Source of the DNA: Corynebacterium silvaticum
GTDB lineage: Bacteria; Actinomycetota; Actinomycetes; Mycobacteriales; Mycobacteriaceae
Direction: 5' to 3'
Length of the DNA: 64,000 nucleotides
Assembly: GCF_004382825.2 (NCBI RefSeq)
Contig: NZ_SDQO02000001.1
Location: 372,001-436,000, forward strand
Part shown: in pieces, positions 56,820 to 64,000 of the stretch
Position numbering within the stretch: the stretch's first letter is position 1
How the letters are laid out: the number at the start of each line of letters is the position of its first letter
Program-made: the position numbers and the translations under genes
Notes under the pieces: generated by a model
Told to the model about the DNA's origin: nothing
The model's database searches: none
What the model saw: only the letters and a program-made list of their open reading frames with translations

Positions 56820-59800
56820 ATGAGCGAGTCAGTTCATCCGATCGCAGACATTACGGATTCACTGCTAGGTTGGGCTTCGCAAACAGAATTGGAACTCGCT
56901 CAGCGGCTTCAAGCTGAGACGCTTGTGATCAACGTTGATTTGCGTGACGATGAGCTTGAAAGAATCGAACGGCTTTACGGTATTTTCCTTACCCGCCAGC
57001 TTGTCGCCGGAGCAGACCTGAAGGCACTGTTAGGAGTTAGCCCAGCGTTGACCATCACCACTTTGGTCGGTCGGGCGCGTCGCGTTGTAGACACTGATAA
57101 TTTTATTGCGGAGTACCTGGGCGGCCTGGGGCTTTCTCCAGAGTCGCAGGCAGTAGTCGGTGGGGTTGATGTTGCGCAGGTACTTGCCGAGGTAGCACCA
57201 GCAGCTTTTACGTCCCTTGATTTGTATACGGCACCCGTCGGAGATTTCGCTGAACTACTGTGCGTTCATGCCGGTATTGTGAACAATGAAGTCCCCGCGC
57301 TTCTAGAGCTTTTCGACGCCCACGAGGTAACCACTGCAGCTGAAGTCGCAGAAATAATCGTTGCCGCTGCAGAGCCACGGCTGTTCGCCCACGCACTTGC
57401 GGTAGCGCCAGTAGAAGCCACCAGGGTTTTGGCTGGTATTACCGCATTGCGAGACTTTGCTCTCGAACACCCGAATTCTTGGTTTGATCGCTCCTATGCA
57501 TGCTGTGAACCACAGCTTCCCGCGCCTATCGCTGCAGCTGTGCGCGCAGAACTTCGTGAGCGCCCGGTGGGGACGCTGGATCGTGAGTCTGCAGTGGGCG
57601 TGGCAAACCGTGAGCTACGTCCGCGAATTTTGCTTGATGTTTCCCGACGGAAGGTATGCCTGCGTCTTCCTGAGCAGCGTGTACCTACGCTGGAAGACGG
57701 GAGCTTTGGGGAGGTCAACTGGCGCGTTAGCATCGACGGAACCACAAAGGTTTATCGCACAGGGTGCGCGTGGGGAGACGTCTCTGGCTTAGCGCAGCAG
57801 CTGGATGTCACCATTTCTCACCCCGTCCGTGAGGTGACCGTTCAAGACGTAACCAATGGGATTACGTGGAATGTTCCGGTGGTGGATAACGACGACCCGA
57901 CTGTGATCTTTACATCGCGTGGCACCAATGTGACGGATAAAGTTTCCCTTCACCACCATAATCTTCTCGTCTTGGCACCAGCCGATGCCACCTTGATGGA
58001 TGTGGGCAGCGATCATGAGATCTATGAGTCTGATTCCTTTAGCGTAGAAGGCTGGGAGGGCTGGTTGTGCCACGATCTGGATGTCAACACCGTGGCTTCT
58101 ATTGCTACCGTGGCTCCTGGTACAAACCCCAGCATGGATCGCGTACGTAGCGTCGATCCTCGTCAACGCGTCATTTTCCGCTCTCCCGACTACGCGATTG
58201 ATTATTTGAGCAGCTCCGGCGGGCTTCCTATTCACGCTGAGTCGCTTGTCGCAGAATTTCCTCCTACGCCATCGGGGCAAACAGAAACCTGGTACCTGAC
58301 GATTTCCTCGTTTGGTGGCGTCGGCTCTGCAGGTGAAGAGGTTGCACCGCCGGAGCCTTTGGAGGTTCCAGCTGAGGGTGGGGCTTTTGCTGTTTTCGAT
58401 CCTGAGCTTTACGACGCCCCATGGGTAGGAGAGTACCTCGTGCGTCTGCGCGGTCCTCGTAATGAAAGCTTTAGGCATGAATATGCAATCGTCGAGGGTG
58501 CACACGCAAATATCAACGTTATCGGCGCGTGCCGTTCCTTCCGCATTCCTTCTGGCGGCGGTTTGTCGGAAACCGTACTCACCCTGCGCTCAAGTGATAA
58601 AGAATTTATTGTTGAGCCATCTGAGGTTGTGGTGCGGGCACTAGAACCAGCCGCTAATGTGATCGTGTCCACTGAGGAGGGGGACCAACTTCCGCTTCGC
58701 TTTAGCCCACCAAGCCTTGCTTTTGAGTTCCCACTTCTTACGGAACCTCCGATGTGGCGCGCAAGCCGCTTGACTCTCCGCCCGCGTGATATTGATATGC
58801 GCGGCATCCTGCGCATCCGCGGTCGTGGTGAGCTCGGCGATCCCAAGATCACTGTGCGTAACCACCATGGCGCTCCAGTGAAGACCGCGCGCTTGCGCAG
58901 CAACGACGGTGGCCTCACCTACGTCACGCCCATGGCAACGATCGCTAGCTCCACCAATGTGTTGCCCTTCGGGCGAGTGGATTTTGAATGGACGGATCCC
59001 GTAAGCGATCGACGTGTTTCTGTGGCACTGGCAGATATTCATTCTTCCGATGCAGAAGAATTGACCTTGGTTGATGAGACCATTGTGGTTTCCGGTGGTG
59101 GGGAACGTCCTTTGGGTGTCTGGGTATGGCCTGCCACAGCGCCGTGGGCTCCAGCGCGTGCGCTTCCTGTTGTCGAGGGATCCGTGAAGCTTCCGAGTTC
59201 ACTTGTTAAAGCCGGCAATCTTATTGTTCAGGTGCACACAGTAGATCGTTTTATGACTCTCATCGCTCCCGTGTCGCCGGGGGGAAATGCGGTGATTCTT
59301 GAGCAGCCTGGTCACTTTGAGGGAACCGACCCCGCGCTTGGGGCGCTATCGGCGTTTTTGGCTGGGGAAACTGAGGAGGTGCCGGCGTCGGAAAGCATCA
59401 TGCCAGTGCTCTGGGACATGGTGACCACGGGCGTGGCCTCGGGAGAATCCGCTAAATCTGTCCGCAAGGTGTTCAGCAGCAATCCGAGTGCCGCGCTGAC
59501 AGGCCTATCGGAATCGCTTGTTCCCGCAGGTAAGCAGCCAGGTCGCGTGGTAGAAAGCGGATTGGTGCGAGCGAGGTTCGAGGCGGGAGTAGGCACTCAT
59601 CACAGGGCGCCGTGGATCGGCGTGCTAGAGCTGCTGGGGTCCCTGGACTCCATGACAGGCGCAGACGGAAAACCGCTGGCACCGGTTACTCCAGAATCTG
59701 CTGAGCCTTCTGCGGCGGATGAAGACTTGGTAGCTGCCGTGCTAGGTGGAGAAACCCTTGTCAAGGCTGATGCGGGTCGAAAGAAGATCAGTGACGGTGT

Positions 59801-60416
59801 GGCTGCAAAGCGAGAGATTCTTGCCAATATCAAGGACATTGCCGGCGATAACGTTGTGAGCATCCTGAAGACTGGACGTGACACCACGCTGGACACGGCG
59901 TGTATTGATAAATCCACAGTAGCGATTGCAGGTATGGCTAAAGCCCAGCAAGCAGCGCTATTGGAGATGTTCTTCTCTCGTTCACAAATCGTTCCTGGAT
60001 CGCTCATGGACGACGGAACACGTTTGCTTGCGGTCTTTGAGACCTTTAATAAACGCACCGAACTGCGTGAGCTCTTGAGCAATGAAGGCCTGATTAAGTC
60101 AGCGGTAACGTTGCTTCGCACCCTGCGCAGTACTAACAAGGTTCTCTACTCAATGGCGCGAATCCGTTTTGACAAGCTCGATGGCGTGGACACCGATGCA
60201 CATGAAAATTTGTGGGCACTCACGCCGGTAGTCTCCCTGGTGCTGGCATTGGCCGCTCGAATGCATGCTCATGGGCTGGTGTCGTCTAACAAAACGCTCG
60301 ATGCCGCGACACCAGGTTGGGCAAAGCTTGCCGACGTCGTGCCGGACCTTGTTACCGGCGACTTGATCGCCGCAGACGCCATTATCTTGGCGCTGGCTAA
60401 ACCAGGTATCGCTTAA
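56820..60416 (+). CDS. very large protein of unknown function between smc and ftsY
   Basis: The 1198-residue protein starts at ATG 56820 behind AAAGGGGA. No signal peptide or membrane helix is seen, so it is likely cytoplasmic. Residues 1-260 are mostly helical with many Ala and Leu (EVAPAAFTSLDLYTAPVGDFAELL). Residues about 265-870 look like a series of beta-sandwich units rich in Val, Pro and Trp. Examples are RPRILLDVSRRKVCLRLPEQ, GEVNWRVSIDG, WLCHDLDVNTVASI and a later SRLTLRPRDIDMRGILRIRGRGE. Residues 870-1198 are again helical. I see no nuclease, helicase, ATP-binding or protease motif. Corynebacteria appear to keep an open gene here, but I cannot name a family. Base use resembles its neighbours. 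A strong terminator follows. Confidence 0.8.
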   Translation: MSESVHPIADITDSLLGWASQTELELAQRLQAETLVINVDLRDDELERIERLYGIFLTRQLVAGADLKALLGVSPALTITTLVGRARRVVDTDNFIAEYLGGLGLSPESQAVVGGVDVAQVLAEVAPAAFTSLDLYTAPVGDFAELLCVHAGIVNNEVPALLELFDAHEVTTAAEVAEIIVAAAEPRLFAHALAVAPVEATRVLAGITALRDFALEHPNSWFDRSYACCEPQLPAPIAAAVRAELRERPVGTLDRESAVGVANRELRPRILLDVSRRKVCLRLPEQRVPTLEDGSFGEVNWRVSIDGTTKVYRTGCAWGDVSGLAQQLDVTISHPVREVTVQDVTNGITWNVPVVDNDDPTVIFTSRGTNVTDKVSLHHHNLLVLAPADATLMDVGSDHEIYESDSFSVEGWEGWLCHDLDVNTVASIATVAPGTNPSMDRVRSVDPRQRVIFRSPDYAIDYLSSSGGLPIHAESLVAEFPPTPSGQTETWYLTISSFGGVGSAGEEVAPPEPLEVPAEGGAFAVFDPELYDAPWVGEYLVRLRGPRNESFRHEYAIVEGAHANINVIGACRSFRIPSGGGLSETVLTLRSSDKEFIVEPSEVVVRALEPAANVIVSTEEGDQLPLRFSPPSLAFEFPLLTEPPMWRASRLTLRPRDIDMRGILRIRGRGELGDPKITVRNHHGAPVKTARLRSNDGGLTYVTPMATIASSTNVLPFGRVDFEWTDPVSDRRVSVALADIHSSDAEELTLVDETIVVSGGGERPLGVWVWPATAPWAPARALPVVEGSVKLPSSLVKAGNLIVQVHTVDRFMTLIAPVSPGGNAVILEQPGHFEGTDPALGALSAFLAGETEEVPASESIMPVLWDMVTTGVASGESAKSVRKVFSSNPSAALTGLSESLVPAGKQPGRVVESGLVRARFEAGVGTHHRAPWIGVLELLGSLDSMTGADGKPLAPVTPESAEPSAADEDLVAAVLGGETLVKADAGRKKISDGVAAKREILANIKDIAGDNVVSILKTGRDTTLDTACIDKSTVAIAGMAKAQQAALLEMFFSRSQIVPGSLMDDGTRLLAVFETFNKRTELRELLSNEGLIKSAVTLLRTLRSTNKVLYSMARIRFDKLDGVDTDAHENLWALTPVVSLVLALAARMHAHGLVSSNKTLDAATPGWAKLADVVPDLVTGDLIAADAIILALAKPGIA

Positions 60417-60442
60417 ATGACGGGCTAATCGCATGGCCTGCT

Positions 60443-60489
60443 CACAAGCCCGTAAGACGTGGTTGGAACTTACGTTTTACGGGCTTGTG
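60443..60489. terminator. hairpin terminator after the large unknown gene
   Basis: CACAAGCCCGTAA at 60443-60455 pairs perfectly with TTACGGGCTTGTG at 60477-60489, with a partly structured loop. There is no marked T-run on either side, so a role in processing is also possible. Confidence 0.65.
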
Positions 60490-60570
60490 CGTTGCTGCTT
60501 AGGGCGTTGCGAGGGGATAGGAAAAGCTACAGAGGTGTAAAACCCGCAAGAATTTGCAACTATTAGAGGT

Positions 60571-62241
60571 ATGTCAACTCCTGTGTTAATCGGCATCCTT
60601 ATTGTCGTCCTTGCGCTCATCGTGGTTATTGCTGTTGGCCTTAGCCGAAAACGATCCAAAACTATTAGTTTTGATCGCGGTGATGAGGACGAACCAAAAC
60701 AGCTTACACAGCAAGAACGTTCCGGAAACTATCAAGCTCAAGGCGGCTTTAATTTCTCCGCTGGGCAGGCCTCTGCTGCTCCCGTAGAAAAACTGCCAGT
60801 TGCTTCTCCCTCCTTTGAACCAGTGCAGGAAACACCGGTAGATCCGGTGGCACCGCTAGCGCTTCCGGAAGAACCACTAGCAACACAGGAAACAGAAAAA
60901 CCTGGTGTGCATCTCAATGAGTCGGAGTTAGTCGACCCGGTCTCTGACTCGGAACTGCCAGTGGCTCATCACGCAGAATCTGAATCAGATGCAGCCTCGG
61001 CGGCTGAAGCCGCAGCTGAGGCTCAAGAGCTATTTGAGCAACAGCAAGAAGCAGAAGAACAAGCCAAGCACGTCGAAGAAAACTTTGTGGAGCTTGATGA
61101 GTTCCATGAAGAACCTGTCGAGGATGCGGCAAAAGAGTCTCTTATCCATGACGAAGACAAAAAAGAAGAGGCGAAGCTAGAAGAAGACGCATATGAAGCC
61201 GCTGTCGCAGCAAGTGTCGCAGCGTCTGGTGCAGAAAAGGCCTTACAGGAGGCTACAGATGAGCCTGTGGACAGTGCTGCTGCGGCAGAAGCTGTGCAAA
61301 CGGAGTCTCAAGACGATATCGCTCCCGCGACTGGACGCATCGGACGGCTACGAGGCCGTTTGTCACGATCACAGAATGTCTTTGGAAAATCTGTCTTGGG
61401 TATGCTTTCTGCAGGTGAGCTTGATGAAGACGCGTGGGAAGATATTGAAGCACAGTTGATCCAAGCCGATCTAGGCGTAACTATCACGATGAAAGTGGTA
61501 GAAGACTTACGCGAAATGATTGCCGAGCGGGGAGTCGCTAGTGAGGCCGATGCGCGTGCGATGCTGAAAGAATGCCTGATCCGCGCTTGTAAGCCCGAGC
61601 TTGATCGCTCGATTAAAGCGATGCCTTACGAGGGCAAGCCTGCTGTGGTGCTGGTAGTAGGAGTAAACGGCACTGGCAAGACCACAACGACAGGCAAGCT
61701 CGCACGTGTGCTGGTAGCTATGGGGCATTCGGTGGTCTTAGGCGCTGCAGATACTTTCCGTGCAGCGGCGGCTGATCAGCTTGAAACGTGGGGACGTCGA
61801 GTTGGCGCACGGACAGTGCGTGGAGCTGAAGGTGCCGATCCTGCCTCGGTTGCCTTTGACGCAGTTGCTGAGGGCGTAAAAACTGGTGCCGACGTGGTGC
61901 TTGTAGATACCGCAGGCCGCCTCCATAACTCCAGTAACCTGATGGATCAGTTGGGAAAGGTCAAACGCGTTGTGGAAAAGAAAGCCGTGGTTGATGAGGT
62001 CCTTCTTGTTCTGGATGCCACCACAGGCCAGAACGGGCTTACGCAGGCGAGAACTTTCCGCGAGGTCGTGAACATTACGGGTGTGGTTTTGACCAAACTA
62101 GACGGAACTGCCAAGGGCGGTATTGTGTTCCAGGTTCAGGAGGACCTCGGGGTCCCCGTCAAACTGGTCGGATTAGGAGAAGGCGCCGACGACCTGGCAC
62201 CTTTTGAAGTAGAAGGCTTTGTTGACGCGTTGCTTGGTTAA
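60571..62241 (+). CDS. ftsY: signal recognition particle receptor FtsY
   Basis: FtsY is the membrane-associated GTPase that docks the signal recognition particle. The 556-residue protein has an N-terminal hydrophobic helix (residues about 4-23, VLIGILIVVLALIVVIAVGL), a long acidic, Glu/Ala-rich A domain to about 250, then the N domain and the G domain. GTPase motifs are GVNGTGKTTTTGKLA near 363, the insertion box DTFRAAAADQLETW, VLVDTAGRLHN, and LTKLDGTAKGG. The N-terminal helix is typical of actinobacterial FtsY and replaces peripheral binding. Confidence 0.97.
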   Translation: MSTPVLIGILIVVLALIVVIAVGLSRKRSKTISFDRGDEDEPKQLTQQERSGNYQAQGGFNFSAGQASAAPVEKLPVASPSFEPVQETPVDPVAPLALPEEPLATQETEKPGVHLNESELVDPVSDSELPVAHHAESESDAASAAEAAAEAQELFEQQQEAEEQAKHVEENFVELDEFHEEPVEDAAKESLIHDEDKKEEAKLEEDAYEAAVAASVAASGAEKALQEATDEPVDSAAAAEAVQTESQDDIAPATGRIGRLRGRLSRSQNVFGKSVLGMLSAGELDEDAWEDIEAQLIQADLGVTITMKVVEDLREMIAERGVASEADARAMLKECLIRACKPELDRSIKAMPYEGKPAVVLVVGVNGTGKTTTTGKLARVLVAMGHSVVLGAADTFRAAAADQLETWGRRVGARTVRGAEGADPASVAFDAVAEGVKTGADVVLVDTAGRLHNSSNLMDQLGKVKRVVEKKAVVDEVLLVLDATTGQNGLTQARTFREVVNITGVVLTKLDGTAKGGIVFQVQEDLGVPVKLVGLGEGADDLAPFEVEGFVDALLG

Positions 62242-62252
62242 AACAGCAAGCT

Positions 62253-62309
62253 AAAGCCCCTTGTGCGGTGAGTGGTACACCAACCCTCATCATGCAAGGG
62301 GCTTTTGCG
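62253..62309. terminator. hairpin terminator after ftsY
   Basis: AAAGCCCCTTG at 62253-62263 pairs perfectly with CAAGGGGCTTT at 62295-62305; one more T and a short tail follow. It separates ftsY from the amt control region. Confidence 0.8.
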
Positions 62310-62331
62310 ATAAGGCACCTAAAAATAATAA

Positions 62332-62372
62332 AACTGTCGATTTATAGAAAACTAAATCTGTTGCCCTATAGT
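62332..62372 (+). promoter_or_regulatory. amt promoter with candidate AmtR box
   Basis: AACTGT-n6-ATAGAAA at 62332-62350 fits the AmtR consensus with one change in the left half. TATAGT at 62367-62372 is a plausible -10 box, so the box would cover the -35 region and block transcription when AmtR is bound. amt and glnK are AmtR targets in C. glutamicum. Confidence 0.55.
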
Positions 62373-62419
62373 TATTGAGGTGGGCGCGTGTTCACTCAAT
62401 GAGATTAGGGAGCAGATAT

Positions 62420-63714
62420 ATGAATCCGGATCAGATAAATCACGCTTCCGGTAGTGCTGCGTGGATACTTATTTCTGCTTCATTGGTGTTGCTTATGACT
62501 CCGGCCTTGGCATTTTTCTACGGTGGTATGTCTCGTCAAAAATCCGTACTTAACATGCTGATGATGTCTTTTGGGGCACTGGGAGTCGTATCCATTGTGT
62601 ATGTGCTCTGGGGATGGTCTATGTCATATGGATCAAAGTCTATAGGTGGGATATTTGCTAATCCCTGGGAACTATTTGGACTGCGTACAGCAATTCTGGA
62701 TTCTTCACATCATTACGTTGTGGGCGTGAATGGGTATGCAAATGATATTGGATTTCAGCTCACCTTTGCGGTTATCTCTACTGCCATCATTTCCGGTGCG
62801 ATTGCAGAGCGCGTGAAATTTGGAACGTGGCTTGTCTTTATAGCCCTATGGGTTAGTTTTGTTTATTTTCCGTTGGCTCACATGGTGTGGGGGCCGGGAT
62901 TCTCTCTCATGCAGCAAGGGGTGTATCTGCCTGGATGTTTGGAACTGCTGGTGGCATGGCAGTGATCCCTCCCATTGACTTCGCAGGTGGCACGGTAGTG
63001 CATATTTCCGCAGGAGCTACAGCCTTTGTTCTAGCCGTGGTCGTAGGTCGTCGACATGGCTTTCCTAGCAAACCTCAGCGCCCACATAATCTTCCCATGG
63101 TCATGCTGGGAGCGTCGCTGCTTTGGTTTTAATGGAGGCTCTGCATTTGCGGCAGATGGGGTGGCGGGGCTTGCATGGCTAAACACTACGGTGTCGGCTG
63201 CAGCAGCAATGCTTGGTTGGCTTGCGGTGGAACGGATAAGGGACGGCCATGCTACCTCTTTAGGTGCGGCATCGGGGCTCGTAGCTGGGCTTGTTTCTAT
63301 AACGCCTGCGGCGGGAGACTTAACACCAATGACGGCCATCGTGCTCGGAAGCATGGGCGGTATTATAGGGTCCTTTGCCGTAGGTCTTAAGTATCGTTGT
63401 GGATTCGATGATTCAATTGATGTGGTGGGGGTTCATCTAGTCGCAGGTCTATGGGGAACCGTGGGAGTGGGACTTTTGCCCACGACAAAGGCCTGCTGAC
63501 CGGTGGCGGAGTAGCGGGACTAAAACTCTTTATAGTTCAGCTTGTCATAGCTGCTGTGGCTGTTGTCTTTGCAGGTTTCATCTCTGTGATACTCGCATAC
63601 TTGTTGAAGATAACACTGGGATGGCGAGTGGACCCAGAGGTGGAAAACGCTGGAATCGATTATGCGGTGCATGGGGAGACGGCGTATGAAACGGTGAATA
63701 CGGGGTGGGGATAA
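62420..63714 (+). pseudogene. amt: ammonium transporter, broken by three frame changes
   Basis: ATG 62420 follows AGGGAG. The protein starts with LLMTPALAFFYGGMSRQKSVLNMLMM, the Amt signature, and covers the full family length in four pieces. First break: at the G run 62889-62893 the text goes from HMVWG into GILSHAARGVSAWMFGT. One more G restores WGAGILS. Second break: near 63118-63130 the text LLWF meets FGFNGGSAFAAD in another frame. The usual WFGWFGFN is shortened by about 14 bases between copies of TTTGGTTT. Third break: at the T run near 63474-63477, VGVGL continues as FAHDKGLLTGGG when one T is added. Unless all three are errors, no functional ammonium channel is made. glnK follows after a 229-base gap. 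Confidence 0.85.
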
Positions 63715-63943
63715 CAACCTGGACTAACGCGGTGAGTGTTTGTTCTTATGAGCGAAGACATCGGGCTGTAGTAATGGATCGGCCAGGTTAACCAGTGCAA
63801 GCAGCATTGAGCGGTTCAGACTGGCTACACTAGAAAATCGAAAGATTAATATCGCTGAGGCTAAGGGCGATGCGGCGTACAACAACGCGGAATCGTCGTT
63901 ATGCTTTGGTTGCCGGTGTATTGATGAATGAGGAGATCTCTCA

Positions 63944-64000
63944 ATGAAGCTCGTTACTGCCATTGTTAAGCCTTTTACGCTGACAGACATTAAAGATGCT
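63944..64000 (+). CDS. glnK: PII nitrogen regulatory protein, N-terminal 19 codons
   Basis: The gene starts at ATG 63944 with AGGAG eight bases upstream and continues past the window edge. The visible sequence MKLVTAIVKPFTLTDIKDA is the standard PII N-terminus (VxAIxKPFxLxxIKxAL). GlnK senses nitrogen and energy state; in corynebacteria it is adenylylated and releases AmtR from DNA. The intergenic 63715-63943 holds a TACACT hexamer that may be an own promoter. Confidence 0.9.
   Translation, partial: MKLVTAIVKPFTLTDIKDA

Noticed and set aside
63724..63990. 88-codon minus-strand frame across the glnK start
   Set aside because: Antisense to the conserved PII N-terminus and its ribosome site.

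Overview
The window is chromosomal DNA of a Corynebacterium. The best fit is the C. pseudotuberculosis / C. ulcerans / C. diphtheriae group. This rests on gene order and protein character: hisDCB-orf1-MFS-hisHA-impA-hisFI, trpC-like-lgt-pyk, sepIVA-DUF177-rnc-mutM-acyP-smc-ftsY-amt-glnK, and apparent AmtR boxes. I see no prophage, insertion sequence, CRISPR array, rRNA or tRNA gene. Almost everything is core chromosome.

Region by region. 1-5.5 kb: the start of an L-asparaginase gene, an MTB12-like lipoprotein, a frameshifted lipoprotein, lspA with an overlapping rluD-type pseudouridine synthase, an anchored protein of unknown role, and rarD. 5.6-12.1 kb: dnaE1, ilvA, an IMPACT/YigZ protein, a small membrane protein and a frameshifted S4-domain gene. 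12.1-18.8 kb, mostly minus strand: a 41-residue peptide gene with a strong ribosome binding site, a small (p)ppGpp synthetase, an unknown protein, an exonuclease-BRCT protein, glgX and its TetR regulator. 19.2-21.7 kb: a lipoprotein, a membrane protein and a YbjN-like protein.

21.7-30.9 kb is the long histidine operon. It has a structured leader that looks like a histidine T-box-type switch. hisG and hisE are not in the window. It continues into a Trp-associated membrane protein, a TrpC-like protein with an altered catalytic lysine, lgt and pyk. 35.2-43.7 kb holds a DM13 protein, glycogen phosphorylase, a DCC thiol protein, an M20 amidohydrolase, a GalT/HIT-like DUF4921 protein, an unknown protein and glycerate kinase.

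44-47.5 kb is nitrogen metabolism: gdh behind a candidate AmtR box, alanine dehydrogenase, and a dihydrofolate-reductase-like gene broken by an in-frame stop. 47.9-64 kb is the cell-division, RNA-processing and chromosome block: sepIVA-like, DUF177, rnc, mutM, an alanine/glycine symporter, acyP, smc, a 1198-residue unknown protein, ftsY, an ammonium transporter gene carrying three frame breaks, and the start of glnK.

The strongest points for follow-up are the his leader with two mutually exclusive pairings, the large unknown protein between smc and ftsY, the decayed amt gene beside intact glnK and AmtR boxes, the degenerate TrpC paralogue, and the small peptide gene. Four genes are disrupted. 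Several breaks are one-base changes in short homopolymer runs, so assembly error must be separated from real gene loss.
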